Positions 25,579-35,378 are shown, counted from the first letter of the stretch. The stretch is 64,000 nucleotides of DNA from Sporofaciens musculi (GCF_009830285.1 NZ_WUQX01000001.1:4278501-4342500); one strand, 5' to 3'. Translations and numbers: made by a program. The notes: generated by a model not told the origin, from the letters alone.

Positions 25579-26391
25579 CTACATGCTCACAATCACTTCT
25601 GTTACAAGCTTTTTAAAATCAGCCGATACACGGTCCGCCGTCTCCTTAACCTCCTTATGGTCTAATTTCACGTCCGAGACGCCTGCAGCCAGATTAGTAA
25701 TACAGGAAATTCCGCACACCTCAAGTCCCATATGCCGTGCCGCCATGGCCTCACATGCGGTACTCATTCCTACCGCGTCGCCGCCCCAGCCTCTGCACAT
25801 TCTGATTTCCGCAGGCGTCTCATAATTGGGCCCCGTAAACTGCACGTACACACCTTCCCGTATCCCAATCCCACATTTTTTTGCGGCATGCCGGATAACC
25901 TTGCAAAGACGTCTGCTGTATACTTCGCTCATATCGGGAAAGCGCTGCCCCAGTTCATCAATATTCGGTCCAATCAAAGGACTGGGAACTCCTGTGGTAA
26001 TGTGGTCTGTTATCATCATAAAATCCCCTGGTTTGAAATTCTCATTCACACCGCCTGCCGCATTGGTAAGCATCAGCTTCTTTGCCCCAAGCATCCCCAT
26101 CAGACGGATGGGGAGAACCACGTCTGACATGGCGTATCCTTCATAATAATGAACCCTTCCCTGCATGATTACCACTGGCGTCTCTTTCACAAAACCAAAC
26201 ACAAAACGTCCCTTATGCCCTGAGACGGTGGATACCGGAAATCCCTGGATATCCGTATAGTCAACGACTGCTTCTATCGTAATCCCGTCTGCATAATCCC
26301 CAAGCCCAGAGCCTAAAATTACCCCTACCTCTGGTTTGAAATCCGTTTTTTTACGTACACTCTCTACACAAGCCAGTAACTTTTGATACAT
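25579..26391 (-). CDS. punA: Purine-nucleoside phosphorylase
   Basis: This 270-residue trimeric-type PNP cleaves inosine and guanosine (and deoxy forms) with phosphate. Motifs are GVILGSGLGDYAD (phosphate loop), VSGHKGRFVFG, MQGRVHYYEGY, TNAAGGVN and GDAVGMSTACEAMAA. It feeds (deoxy)ribose 1-phosphate to DeoB, whose gene lies 26 bases upstream. The gene starts at an ATG preceded by AGGAGGTAAGGT. Confidence 0.95.
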   Translation of the reverse strand: MYQKLLACVESVRKKTDFKPEVGVILGSGLGDYADGITIEAVVDYTDIQGFPVSTVSGHKGRFVFGFVKETPVVIMQGRVHYYEGYAMSDVVLPIRLMGMLGAKKLMLTNAAGGVNENFKPGDFMMITDHITTGVPSPLIGPNIDELGQRFPDMSEVYSRRLCKVIRHAAKKCGIGIREGVYVQFTGPNYETPAEIRMCRGWGGDAVGMSTACEAMAARHMGLEVCGISCITNLAAGVSDVKLDHKEVKETADRVSADFKKLVTEVIVSM

Positions 26392-26417
26392 ACCTTACCT
26401 CCTGATTCTTTTGCCTT

Positions 26418-27608
26418 TTATTTCAGAAAATGAAGAAGCGACGTGCCAATCGTATTCTTCGGCATACTGACGCCAAAATTCTCGGCAGCCGTGGCGCCGA
26501 TTACCGCAAATGTTTCCTGTTCAGGCAATCTACCGCTGCCCTTCATAGACTTTGAATACGCTAAAAGAGGAACCTTTTCCCGCGTATGGTCCGTCCCTGT
26601 ATACGTTGGGTCTGTCCCATGATCCGCAGAAATCATCAGAAGATCCTCCTCCCAAAGCGTTTCCAACAGAAGCCCCAGCTTCTCGTCAAACTTCTCCAGC
26701 TCGTCCCGATACCCCTCAGGATTCCTTCGATGTCCCCATTTCGCGTCAAAATCCACAAGATTTACAAAACAAAGCCCGTGAAAATCCTTCTGTGCTAACT
26801 CAAGCGTCTGTTCCATGCCATGAACAGAAGATTTAGACTTATGAGCCTGCGTTATCCCCTCTCCGTCAAAGATATCAACAATCTTCCCTACAGAAATCAC
26901 ATCAAAGCCGCTGTCCTTAAGCACATTCAACGCCGTCGCGCCAGAGGGCTTCAGCGCATAATCATGGCGGTTGCTTGTGCGCTCGAATTCCCCCTTCTTC
27001 TTACCGATATAGGGTCTTGCAATAACGCGCCCTACTCTCCACTCCTCCCGCAAGGTCAACTCACGGGCAATCTCACAGCATCGGTACAATTCCTGAAGAT
27101 CGAAGGTTTCCTCATTTCCACAGATTTGCAGTACAGAATCCGCCGACGTATAGACGATCATATGACCTGTGGCAATCTCCTCCTCTCCAAGCTCGTCAAT
27201 GATTGCCGTTCCGCTGGCGCTCTTATTTCCGATAATCTTATGCCCTGTCCTGCGCTCTAACTCTGTAATCAACTCCTGAGGGAAGCCATGGTCCGTAAAT
27301 GTCTGAAAAGGAGTCTTTGTCTCAATTCCCATCATCTCCCAATGACCGGTCATGGTATCTTTCCCATTGCTCGCCTCCCGCACCACGGCCTGATAGCCCA
27401 GAGGGCTTTCAAGCGCCTCAACCTGCTTAAGAGGCGTCAGGTTCGCAAGCCCAAGCCTCTGCAGGTTCGGAATGCGAAAGGAGTCAACCGCCTCCGATAT
27501 GTGGCCCAGTGTATTCACTCCAATATCACCAAATTTTTCCCCGTCCGGCATCTGCCCGATTCCCAGTGAATCGATTACGATTACAAATATCCTCTTATAT
27601 TTACCCAT
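26418..27608 (-). CDS. deoB: Phosphopentomutase
   Basis: This 396-residue alkaline-phosphatase-superfamily enzyme interconverts (deoxy)ribose 1-phosphate and 5-phosphate. The metal-binding start is [15 protein letters not shown], followed by [12 protein letters not shown] (catalytic Thr), [21 protein letters not shown] and [11 protein letters not shown]. The ATG at 27608 is preferred to 27650 because GGGGGTGG sits just upstream and the N-terminus then matches the family. It couples the two phosphorylases to DeoC. Confidence 0.95.
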   Translation of the reverse strand: MGKYKRIFVIVIDSLGIGQMPDGEKFGDIGVNTLGHISEAVDSFRIPNLQRLGLANLTPLKQVEALESPLGYQAVVREASNGKDTMTGHWEMMGIETKTPFQTFTDHGFPQELITELERRTGHKIIGNKSASGTAIIDELGEEEIATGHMIVYTSADSVLQICGNEETFDLQELYRCCEIARELTLREEWRVGRVIARPYIGKKKGEFERTSNRHDYALKPSGATALNVLKDSGFDVISVGKIVDIFDGEGITQAHKSKSSVHGMEQTLELAQKDFHGLCFVNLVDFDAKWGHRRNPEGYRDELEKFDEKLGLLLETLWEEDLLMISADHGTDPTYTGTDHTREKVPLLAYSKSMKGSGRLPEQETFAVIGATAAENFGVSMPKNTIGTSLLHFLK

Positions 27609-27693
27609 TATTTCCACCCCCAAATTCTTTACAGGTACATAACAATACATATCTCTGCATATACCCTTTATGTACTGTCTCTCCTAAACACTT

Positions 27694-28527
27694 TTATAGA
27701 TTCTCCGGTCCAACCCCCTGAGGCAGCAACTCCTTTAAGGTATAGACCTTATAATCCTCCGTGTCCTTTGCAATTAGTCTCCGAAGGGCTCCCACAGCCA
27801 CGCGGACAGCCATATCGGTATCATGGACCACAGGATTGTCAAGCCCGGCCTTCTGCCTCTCCTGATTTGCCACAACAAGGAAACAGGCGCCCACCCTGAC
27901 GCGCAGATGGCTTCCGGCCACAAATAATGCCGCCGACTCCATTTCCGAGGCCAGACATCCTAACTTCTTCCACGCCTCCCATTTGTTCAGCAATTCATAG
28001 CTGACCGGCTTGGTTTCCGGAGAGTGCTGTCCATAGAAGGAGTCCTTGCTCTGAACCACTCCTACATGATACTCCTGCCCAAGCTCACCGGCTGACTCCA
28101 TCAACGCGTTAGTAATCCGGATATCCGCCACGGCAGGGAATTCCAAAGGCGCATACTCTCGGCTGGTTCCCTCCATCCGTATTGAACCGCTGGCAATGAC
28201 GATGTCGCCGCTTTTTACCTCTGTCTGCATACCTCCGCAGGTTCCGACCCGTATAAATGTATCTGCCCCTGACATCACCAACTCCTCCATGGCTATGGCC
28301 GCTGACGGGCCTCCAATCCCCGTGGACGTCACACTCACTGCCACTCCGTCCAAATATCCTGTGTAGGTGACATATTCCCTGCTGTCTGCCATAAGTCTTG
28401 CATCATCAAAATACTTCGCAATCTTCGCACACCGCTTGGGGTCTCCTGGAAGCAATACATATCTCCCCACATCACCTCTGCCCACTTGAATATGATACTG
28501 TTTATCCGGATTTTCTGAATAGTTCAT
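27694..28527 (-). CDS. udp: Uridine phosphorylase family protein
   Basis: This 277-residue NP-I family phosphorylase should split uridine to uracil and ribose 1-phosphate. [37 protein letters not shown], and [14 protein letters not shown] (the Met-Glu-Ser ribose site) are typical. The ATG at 28527 is preceded by AAGGAGG. A longer frame to 28593 lacks an RBS. It is the first gene of the nucleoside operon. Some relatives act on other nucleosides, so strict uridine use is likely but not certain. Confidence 0.88.
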   Translation of the reverse strand: MNYSENPDKQYHIQVGRGDVGRYVLLPGDPKRCAKIAKYFDDARLMADSREYVTYTGYLDGVAVSVTSTGIGGPSAAIAMEELVMSGADTFIRVGTCGGMQTEVKSGDIVIASGSIRMEGTSREYAPLEFPAVADIRITNALMESAGELGQEYHVGVVQSKDSFYGQHSPETKPVSYELLNKWEAWKKLGCLASEMESAALFVAGSHLRVRVGACFLVVANQERQKAGLDNPVVHDTDMAVRVAVGALRRLIAKDTEDYKVYTLKELLPQGVGPENL

Positions 28528-28596
28528 AAAATCTTCCTCCTTTTCACAGGTTGAATGAAGCTGTACATCTATGGACATCCTATTATCAACCATGAG

Positions 28597-29055
28597 TTAT
28601 CTTTTGTATTCTTCCAACTTTTTCAAAGCCTCTCGAAGCTCTGCTTCCATCTGCTCAATCTTTTCCTTCTGTCTCTGATTCTCCTCCTTCTGTCTCTGAT
28701 TCTCCTCTTTAAGCTCATCAATCATATACTGCACTGTATTCCTGTCCAGTTCATACAATTCCTTTGAAAACATCCCCATCACCTGCTCAATATTCTGACA
28801 GATCTCATAGACCTGCTCATACATTGTTTTAAAGTCCGGATACTTTTCAATCAATGCAATGATATCCTCCGGTTCATCACTGCTTAGAAAAGTAAGCCAT
28901 CCTTCTAGCCGCTTCTTTATACTCTTATTTTGATGGTTTTGCTTATAGATGTCAAGCGCCACAAAAACAAATTCCTGCAAAAGATTTATTTTCAATCCTG
29001 TATCAGACTTCTGCTTAAATTTATGTAGATATTTGTCTGGAAACTGGTGGAACTC
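28597..29055 (-). pseudogene. Relic of an Rpn-family (PD-(D/E)XK) recombination-promoting nuclease/transposase
   Basis: This is the C-terminal part only. The frame is open from 29055 (F-H-Q-F-P-D-K-Y) to the stop at 28597 and contains LLQEFVFVALDIYKQNH and a coiled-coil tail with the repeat EENQRQK twice. This is the usual C-terminal half of Rpn/transposase_31 proteins. The N-terminal nuclease domain is missing and an in-frame TGA closes the frame at 29056-29058, so it cannot make an active nuclease. A 132-residue product from a TTG is formally possible. It lies between the nucleoside operon and other mobile scars. Confidence 0.75.
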
Positions 29056-29075
29056 TCAGGAAGGAGGTGTCAACG

Positions 29076-29174
29076 TTGGGTGTTTTCATTTCTTTTTTTA
29101 TCGCTATTGCGGCTGGTGTAGTTTGCCACTACATCATCAAATGGTTAGATAGCGATGATAAGAGCAACAAATAG
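29076..29174 (+). CDS. Small hydrophobic peptide, possible type I toxin
   Basis: This 32-codon gene starts with TTG at 29076, seven bases after AAGGAGGTG. It encodes one membrane segment (FISFFIAIAAGVVCHYII) followed by KWLDSDDK. The pattern of a short membrane helix ending in a lysine/tryptophan-leucine-aspartate tail resembles type I toxin-like peptides of Clostridia. A perfect 15-bp hairpin follows 36 bases downstream. No antisense antitoxin RNA was identified, so the toxin role is inference. It abuts the Rpn relic on the opposite strand. Confidence 0.6.
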   Translation: MGVFISFFIAIAAGVVCHYIIKWLDSDDKSNK

Positions 29175-29210
29175 CCTACTGGGTGCTTTGCCAGTATAAA
29201 AGTAAAGAAG

Positions 29211-29246
29211 AATCCCTACACTGTACTGCAATACAGTGTAGGGATT
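29211..29246 (+). terminator. Perfect 15-bp hairpin after the small hydrophobic peptide gene
   Basis: AATCCCTACACTGTA (29211-29225) pairs fully with TACAGTGTAGGGATT (29232-29246) around the loop CTGCAA. Only a broken T run follows (CGTTCTTTC), so it may act as a terminator, an RNA stabiliser or the end of an antisense transcript. Confidence 0.7.
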
Positions 29247-29388
29247 CGTTCTTTCGTCAACGTGGACTTTTCATTTCATTTTGCCTATTGGCATTATAGC
29301 ATATGCAAAAATGTTTTTCAATATGCTTTTATTCAAAAATTTTATCCTTATCTGGTATCAATCAAATCAGCGTATGTAACATACAGAA

Positions 29389-29550
29389 AAGCGGGCGAAA
29401 GAGAGCGACAGCCTTCAGCGATTTATCGACAGGGTAAAATGCATCACATAGCTTACGGAATTAACCCCCGAAATTGTACACGAATTTATTAAGAAGATTG
29501 TCGTGTCCAATTCAGAATATATTGACGGTCAGAGATGCAAAACAGCGTAG
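29389..29550 (+). pseudogene. Relic of a large serine recombinase C-terminus (DUF4368-like)
   Basis: The frame from 29389 reads like the C-terminal DUF4368 region of Tn4451/TndX-type recombinases: LQRFIDRVKCIT, a stop codon, then LTELTPEIVHEFIKKIVVSN and YIDGQRCKTA before a second stop at 29548-29550. The in-frame stop and the lack of any upstream catalytic domain show decay. It marks an old integration or deletion at this place. The surrounding bases 29247-29388 and 29551-29630 show no gene. Confidence 0.7.
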
Positions 29551-29635
29551 CCGCAGGGTTGCACTGTCAACATAGTAGCATATTAAGATATTTCAGTCTT
29601 TGGGGCAACTTCCTTATGGAACGCTATCCAAATAA

Positions 29636-29660
29636 CGGGGCTGTCCAAAAAACAACCCCG
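29636..29660 (-). terminator. Terminator of the opp operon
   Basis: On the minus strand CGGGGTTG (29653-29660) pairs with CAGCCCCG (29636-29643), loop TTTTTTGGA, followed by TTATTT. It lies 11 bases after the oppF stop. Confidence 0.7.
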
Positions 29661-29671
29661 CTGGCTTTTAT

Positions 29672-30643
29672 TTATCCTTCAATCAAATGGCAAGCCGCCA
29701 TATGCCCCGGCGCAACCTCCCTAAGCTTTGGCATCTCACTAAAGCACCGGTCCGTCGCAAACTGGCATCTCTCCGCAAACCTGCAGCAATCCTTTGGATT
29801 AATCGGGCTTGGAATCTCTCCCTTAATCGGGATACGCTCATTGGCCTTCGCCTTCTTCGGGTCAGCCTCCGGAATGGCTGATAATAGCGCCTTTGTATAA
29901 GGATGCAGCGTATTCGAGAATAATTCCTCCGTCTCCGCCGTCTCCACAATAGTCCCCAGATACATAACCACTACCCTGTCAGAGATATATTTCACCACGC
30001 TCAGGTCATGGGCAATAAACAAGTAGGTAAGCCCCATGGTCTCCTGAAGGTTCTTAAGCATATTGATTACCTGCGCCTGAATCGACACGTCCAGCGCAGA
30101 GATTGGCTCATCACAGATGATGAACTCTGGATCAACGGAAAGCGCCCTGGCAATGCCGATACGCTGTCTCTGGCCGCCGGAGAATTCGTGTGGGAAACGG
30201 GACATATGGTCCTTATTCAAACCAACAGTCTCAAGCAGCTTCTCCACCTTTGCATCCACCTCGGCCTGGGACATGCCATGCTGCTTCAATCCTTCGCCTA
30301 CAATCTCCTTAACCGTCATACGGGGATTCAAGGAGGAATACGGATTCTGGAAGATCATCTGTACCTTCTTGCAAAACTCCTTCTGCTCTGCCCTTGACAG
30401 CTTCATAATATCCTTTCCGTCATAGAGCACCTCTCCCTTTGTGGGATTGTACAGACGGATCATACAGCGTCCGGTGGTGGATTTTCCGCAGCCGGACTCG
30501 CCTACTAAGCTCACCGTCTCACCTTTGTTGATGGTAAAACTGACGTCGTCCACCGCTTTTAAGGTCTCCTTGCGGCTTATGTGAAAATATTTACATAAAT
30601 GATTTACCTGCACGAGAGGCTGATTTGTCTCATTATTTGCCAT
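29672..30643 (-). CDS. oppF: Oligopeptide ABC transporter ATP-binding protein OppF
   Basis: This 323-residue ATPase energises peptide import with OppD. Walker A is GESGCGKST (residues 54-62), signature FSGGQRQR, Walker B FIICDEP and the His switch AHDLSV. The C-terminal oligopeptide/dipeptide transporter extension has a cysteine set (CCRFAERC...C), which in OppF/DppF can bind an FeS cluster. Its ATG shares a base with the oppD stop codon, so translation is coupled. It is the last gene of the operon. Confidence 0.93.
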   Translation of the reverse strand: MANNETNQPLVQVNHLCKYFHISRKETLKAVDDVSFTINKGETVSLVGESGCGKSTTGRCMIRLYNPTKGEVLYDGKDIMKLSRAEQKEFCKKVQMIFQNPYSSLNPRMTVKEIVGEGLKQHGMSQAEVDAKVEKLLETVGLNKDHMSRFPHEFSGGQRQRIGIARALSVDPEFIICDEPISALDVSIQAQVINMLKNLQETMGLTYLFIAHDLSVVKYISDRVVVMYLGTIVETAETEELFSNTLHPYTKALLSAIPEADPKKAKANERIPIKGEIPSPINPKDCCRFAERCQFATDRCFSEMPKLREVAPGHMAACHLIEG

Positions 30644-31665
30644 TATTTCACCTCTCCTTTCTTTGCTGCTCTTTTCATATCTGTATCCGGCGCAAACTCA
30701 TGCTGCAGCCAGCAGCAGGTCATATGCTCGTCGGAAAGCTGATACATCTCAGGCGGCGTATCAAGGCACACATCCATGCAATATTCACACCGCGCTGCAA
30801 ACGGGCATCCAACCGGAGGGGAGAATAAGTCAGGAGGTGTCCCTTCGATCGGTTTTAATTTTTCTCCCTTCGCCGTATCCAGCCTTGCAATGGACTGCAT
30901 CAGTCCCTTTGTATACGGGTGGCTGGTTTCATAGAAAATCTCATCCACAGTGCCTCTCTCCACAACCTTCCCGCCATACATAACAAGAACACGGTCGCAA
31001 AGCTTCGCAATAACCCCCAGGTCATGGGTAATCAGGATAATCGAGGTATTCAATGTTTTCTGAAGATTCTTAAGCAGATCCAGAATCTGGGCTTCAATCG
31101 TAACATCCAGAGATGTGGTAGGCTCGTCTGCAATGACAATACTTGGACTTCCTACCAACGCAATCGCAATCATGACACGCTGCTTCATACCGCCGGACAG
31201 CTCATGGGGATACTGCTTATACCTGCGCTCTCCATCAGAGATACCAACTAATTTCAGAATATCCAGCGCCTTCTGCTTCTTCTCGGCGGCGCTCATATTC
31301 TTTTTTCCGACGAAGACCTCTTCAATCTGCTTTCCAATCCTCATAGTCGGATTCAGAGAAGTCATAGGATCCTGGAAAATAAAGCCAATCTCCGTACCAC
31401 GCATATTGCGAAGGGCTTTCTTATCCATCTTAAGTACATCGTCGCCCTTATAGAGAATCTGTCCGCCCTCAAAGAATCCCGGAGGCTCCGGATTCAGTCT
31501 CATAATACAGGAGGACGTAACGCTCTTGCCGCAGCCCGACTCTCCTACAATACCAAGAATCTCGCCTGGACGTACTTCAAAACTAACATCACGAACCGCC
31601 TTTACAACACCCCCATAGGTATGAAAGGAGAATGTCAGATTCTTAACTTCTAATAAATTTTCCAT
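30643..31665 (-). CDS. oppD: Oligopeptide ABC transporter ATP-binding protein OppD
   Basis: This 340-residue ATPase is the partner of OppF. Walker A is GESGCGKSV (residues 40-48), signature LSGGMKQR, Walker B IVIADEPTTSLD, and the C-terminal oligopeptide extension contains CPFAARCEYCMDVC, a four-cysteine motif typical of the FeS-bearing subgroup. It lies 15 bases after oppC, with AAAGGAG upstream of the ATG, and joins oppF end to start. Confidence 0.93.
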   Translation of the reverse strand: MENLLEVKNLTFSFHTYGGVVKAVRDVSFEVRPGEILGIVGESGCGKSVTSSCIMRLNPEPPGFFEGGQILYKGDDVLKMDKKALRNMRGTEIGFIFQDPMTSLNPTMRIGKQIEEVFVGKKNMSAAEKKQKALDILKLVGISDGERRYKQYPHELSGGMKQRVMIAIALVGSPSIVIADEPTTSLDVTIEAQILDLLKNLQKTLNTSIILITHDLGVIAKLCDRVLVMYGGKVVERGTVDEIFYETSHPYTKGLMQSIARLDTAKGEKLKPIEGTPPDLFSPPVGCPFAARCEYCMDVCLDTPPEMYQLSDEHMTCCWLQHEFAPDTDMKRAAKKGEVK

Positions 31666-31680
31666 CTTCTTACTCCTTTC

Positions 31681-32610
31681 CTATTCTGTTCCTCTAAGCT
31701 TCGGGTCAAATGCATCGCGTAATCCATCGCCTAACAGATTCAGCGCCAACATCGTGGTACAAATCAACGCTGCTGGAATGACAACCTGATAAGGATGGAT
31801 ACGAAGCTGAGCGATCCCTTCTTTTGCAAGTACACCCCAGCTACATCCCGGCGGCTTAATACCAAGACCGATATAGCTTAAGAATGCCTCCTGGAAAATC
31901 GCACCCGGAATCGCCATAGTCAGATTCGTAATAATCAGACCCATAATATTCGGCAAGATATGCTTCACAATAATCACAAAGTCCGGCACACCAAGAATCC
32001 TTGCAGCCGCAACAAAATCAGACTCCCGAAGCTTAAGGACTTCACCACGGACAAATCGGCAGCTTCCAATCCATCCCACCATACACATCGCAATAATCAG
32101 ACAGTGTACGCCGTTACCGATAACAACCATCAGAAGAATGGTAACAATCATACTGGGAATACCATACAGCACGTCTACCACACGCTGAATCAGCATGTCC
32201 ACCTTGCCTCCGTAAAAGCCTGAGATACCTCCCATAATTGAGCCCACCAATGCATTGATGATACTCGCCGCAAAACCAATGGTAAGGGACACTCTCGCAC
32301 CCATCCAGGCTCTTACCCACAGATCACGTCCAAGGGCATCTGTACCAAACCAGTGCACCGAAGAAGGAGACTGGCTCATCTTCTCCACACTCTGGGTGGA
32401 ATAATCATACTGGCTGAACATAGGTGCAAATATTGCCAGCAATATATATATACTAATCAGACACAAAGAAAAAAACGCAATCTTATTCTTACAAATACGT
32501 CTCCACGCATCCTGCCAGTAACCGATATTCGGGCGGGAAATGGACTCCATACTCTTTGTATTTTTTCCAATAACTTTAAATCTGTCTTTTGCTATCTCTG
32601 CCATATCCAC
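31681..32610 (-). CDS. oppC: Oligopeptide ABC transporter permease OppC
   Basis: This 309-residue permease has an N-terminal extension (NTKSMESISRPNIGYWQDAW), six membrane segments and the coupling loop AARILGVPDFVIIVKHILPN, as expected for OppC/DppC. It pairs with OppB in the membrane. It begins four bases after the oppB stop codon. Peptide length preference cannot be read from it. Confidence 0.93.
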   Translation of the reverse strand: MDMAEIAKDRFKVIGKNTKSMESISRPNIGYWQDAWRRICKNKIAFFSLCLISIYILLAIFAPMFSQYDYSTQSVEKMSQSPSSVHWFGTDALGRDLWVRAWMGARVSLTIGFAASIINALVGSIMGGISGFYGGKVDMLIQRVVDVLYGIPSMIVTILLMVVIGNGVHCLIIAMCMVGWIGSCRFVRGEVLKLRESDFVAAARILGVPDFVIIVKHILPNIMGLIITNLTMAIPGAIFQEAFLSYIGLGIKPPGCSWGVLAKEGIAQLRIHPYQVVIPAALICTTMLALNLLGDGLRDAFDPKLRGTE

Positions 32611-32614
32611 TCAC

Positions 32615-33541
32615 CTACCCTTTCTTTCCACTGAGACGGATTCTCGGATCTACGATACCGTACAGGATATCTACAATGAGAATTGCTATGACAAGGAAAG
32701 CGCCATAGAAAATCGTCATTCCCAGAACCAACGTATAATCAGACATGTTAATACTGTCAACATAGTGCTTGCCCATGCCCGGAATTGCGAACAACGCCTC
32801 AATTACGAAAGTACCCGTAAGCACAGAAGCAACTGTGGGTCCCATAATGGTAATAATCGGTGTAATTGCATTACGAATCTGATGCTTGAAGGTAACACGG
32901 AATTCTGATAACCCCTTTGCCCTGGCTGTCTTCGTATAATCAGAGGTAACGACTTCAAGCATACTGGAGCGCATCAGACGCGACACAGACGCAAGAGTAT
33001 AGAATCCTACCGCAATAGACGGCAGAATGGTATGTTTAAAGCTGGTATACTGCGCAACCGGAAGAATCTGCCACTTAATTCCAAAGAAATACTGCAGAAG
33101 TGAACCCATAATAAAATCCGGTATGGATGTTCCTATAATCGCAATCAAAATACAGACAAAGTCCAGCTTCTTTCCACGATTAAGGGCCGCTATAATACCC
33201 AATATAATCCCAAAAAAGAACGCAAAACATAACGCTCTGATTCCTAAGTCCGCAGAATACGGGAAAGATTCTGCGATAATACGGTTGACCGTACGTCCTT
33301 CATATTTCATGGAATATCCTAAATCCCCATGAAATACATTCTTCATATAAGTAACATACTGCACCGGCAGCGGTTTATCAAGTCCGTAATATGCTTCCAG
33401 ATTCGCCTTAATCTCTGGTGTCATCTTCGGGTTTGAAAACGGATCACCAGGCAATAACCGCACCAACACGAATACAATACTCGTCAGCACGAACAAAGTT
33501 ACGATTGCAAGCAGAACTCGTTTTAGAATATATTTTGCCAT
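32615..33541 (-). CDS. oppB: Oligopeptide ABC transporter permease OppB
   Basis: This 308-residue permease starts with the typical AKYILKRVLLAI, has six membrane segments and the coupling motif TARAKGLSEFRVTFKHQIRNA. The ATG at 33541 follows GAGAAAGGAGAAGCAC. The upstream in-frame extension to 33589 lacks support. It is separated from oppA by 155 bases that hold a long perfect inverted repeat, unlike the tight spacing of the rest of the operon. Confidence 0.93.
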   Translation of the reverse strand: MAKYILKRVLLAIVTLFVLTSIVFVLVRLLPGDPFSNPKMTPEIKANLEAYYGLDKPLPVQYVTYMKNVFHGDLGYSMKYEGRTVNRIIAESFPYSADLGIRALCFAFFFGIILGIIAALNRGKKLDFVCILIAIIGTSIPDFIMGSLLQYFFGIKWQILPVAQYTSFKHTILPSIAVGFYTLASVSRLMRSSMLEVVTSDYTKTARAKGLSEFRVTFKHQIRNAITPIITIMGPTVASVLTGTFVIEALFAIPGMGKHYVDSINMSDYTLVLGMTIFYGAFLVIAILIVDILYGIVDPRIRLSGKKG

Positions 33542-33601
33542 GTGCTTCTCCTTTCTCTCCATAGGAAATGTACAGTTATCTTTTAGCACATCTCCTTACC
33601 A

Positions 33602-33660
33602 TTTGACAATTTTGATTATCCCACACCTCCGTCGTACTCAGGATAATCAAAATTGTCAAA
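33602..33660 (-). promoter_or_regulatory. Perfect 20-bp inverted repeat between oppA and oppB
   Basis: Bases 33602-33621 and 33641-33660 are exact inverted copies (20 bp, loop of 19). In the leftward transcript it forms a very stable hairpin right after oppA. No T run follows directly, so it more likely protects the 3' end of oppA mRNA or causes partial termination, raising OppA above the membrane subunits. Confidence 0.75.
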
Positions 33661-33696
33661 GAGGGGGGACCACAATACGGGTCCCCTCGCTAAAAA

Positions 33697-35364
33697 CTAT
33701 TCTGCTAAATCTGCATATACAAGGTTAAAGTCGTATCCAACGAAATATACATTGAAGTTCTCAATCTTCGGATTCACAAGATATGTATCCTGACGAAGCT
33801 GAAGTGGTACTAACGCAGCATCTTCTTCGAGGAAGATCCTCTCGGCTTCAAACAGTAAATCCTGTCTTGCCTTAGCATCCGTCTCTGTATTGGAAGCCTC
33901 AAGAAGCTCATCATACTTCGGATTATTGTATCCGGAGTGATTGTACTGTCCGTCACTGATCCACAGCTCAAGATAAGAATATGCATCAGAGTAATCCGGA
34001 ACCCAACCTGTAACTACCATGTCATAATCCAATACCTGTTCTCTTTCCAGTCTCTCTTTGTATGTTACCTGGTCAATCTCAACCTTAATGCCCAAGTTCT
34101 TCTCATACTGCTCTTTCAGAACTTCTGCCTGCCTCTTTGCGCCTTCTGTATCTGTTGTCAGAAGATTAATCTCAATGTCTGCCGGTGAAGAAACTCCAAG
34201 CTCGGAAACTGCTTTGTCAAGGTACTCTTTTGCTTTTGCATTATCGTTCTCAAGTGGGAACGGCTCAAACGGATAAGCCTCTCCATATGTAGTGTCTGCT
34301 GACGTTACATCCGGAAGGACAAGTCTCTGAGCAGCTACATAAGTATCGTAGTTTACAAGTGTGTTATACTCTTTTCTGTTAAGACCATAGTTCATCGCAA
34401 ATCTTAAGTTCTTATTGGCAAATGGCTTACCCTCTGTCTGGTTCAGCATGATATAATCATCTGCTCCTGTGAAGTACGCCTCTGTATTAAATTCACTGTC
34501 CACATACTGAGATACCATCTCTGAAGGAACAACGGTAATATCAACCTCATCCTGCTCGAACATTGCAACGCCAGTCTTAGCCTCTGCTACGGTCTTGATG
34601 CAGATCTCATCAAGCTTAATGCTGTCAGCATCCCAGTAATTCGGATTCTTGGTCATGATCAGTTCATCGCCATGCTTCCACTCAGACATAACGAATGGTC
34701 CGTTATAAGCAGCCTTCTCTGGATCTGCCGCATACTCTGCGCCGTATTCCTCAACAAGATCCTTTCTTGCCGGTCCGAATGAACACATAGATACCATTGC
34801 TTCAAAATAGACTGCCGGATGCTCCAGCGTAATCTCAACAGTCTTATCATCCAGAGCCTTTACGCCCAACTCTTCAACCGCTACGTCACCAGTGTTTACG
34901 GCAGCGCCGTTCTTCAAAATATATCCGATAAACGCATAGTCAGAAGCAACCTCTGGGTCCATCAGCCTCTGCATACCATACACATAATCCTCAGCCTTTA
35001 CATCCTGGCCGTCACTCCATTTCAAACCGTCGCGAAGGTGGAAGGTATATACAAGTCCATCGTCAGACACTTCCCATTTCTCTGCTGCATCACCCTTTAC
35101 CTCACCCTCAACATTTCTTGTCAGACAGGCAAGGACATGAATATTCGCGGATGAAGCACTGATTGAGTTACTGTTCTGCGGGTCCATAGATGGAACGTCT
35201 TCACGCAGCGTATAAGTAATTCTTTTCTTTCCGCCGGATCCACTTCCTCCGTCATCAGAACTTCCTGAATCGGAATTCCCTTTTGATCCTGGCGTACTAC
35301 AGCCCGTAGCCAAAGCGGCTGTCATAGCCATTGCTAAAATTGCGGCTAATACTTTCTTCTTCAT
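33697..35364 (-). CDS. oppA: Oligopeptide-binding lipoprotein OppA
   Basis: This 555-residue SBP family 5 protein is anchored by a lipobox, ALATGC (Cys22), followed by a Ser/Gly/Asp-rich linker (residues 24-45). It captures peptides outside the cell for OppBCDF. Typical blocks are EKWEVSDDGLVYTFHLRDGLKWSDG (signature region near residue 105) and NLRFAMNYGLNRKEY. AAGGAGG precedes the ATG. It lies 14 bases after the Xaa-Pro peptidase gene, so uptake and cytoplasmic peptide breakdown are cotranscribed. Confidence 0.93.
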   Translation of the reverse strand: MKKKVLAAILAMAMTAALATGCSTPGSKGNSDSGSSDDGGSGSGGKKRITYTLREDVPSMDPQNSNSISASSANIHVLACLTRNVEGEVKGDAAEKWEVSDDGLVYTFHLRDGLKWSDGQDVKAEDYVYGMQRLMDPEVASDYAFIGYILKNGAAVNTGDVAVEELGVKALDDKTVEITLEHPAVYFEAMVSMCSFGPARKDLVEEYGAEYAADPEKAAYNGPFVMSEWKHGDELIMTKNPNYWDADSIKLDEICIKTVAEAKTGVAMFEQDEVDITVVPSEMVSQYVDSEFNTEAYFTGADDYIMLNQTEGKPFANKNLRFAMNYGLNRKEYNTLVNYDTYVAAQRLVLPDVTSADTTYGEAYPFEPFPLENDNAKAKEYLDKAVSELGVSSPADIEINLLTTDTEGAKRQAEVLKEQYEKNLGIKVEIDQVTYKERLEREQVLDYDMVVTGWVPDYSDAYSYLELWISDGQYNHSGYNNPKYDELLEASNTETDAKARQDLLFEAERIFLEEDAALVPLQLRQDTYLVNPKIENFNVYFVGYDFNLVYADLAE

Positions 35365-35378
35365 AAGAATCCTCCTTT

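Noticed and set aside
28630..28720. Short tandem repeat as a possible CRISPR or satellite array
   Set aside because: It is only the repeated coiled-coil heptads (EENQRQK twice) of the Rpn relic, with no spacer structure.
29262..29492. Plus-strand open frame of 76 codons in the scar region
   Set aside because: It overlaps the serine recombinase relic in a different frame, has no ribosome site, and shows no family pattern.
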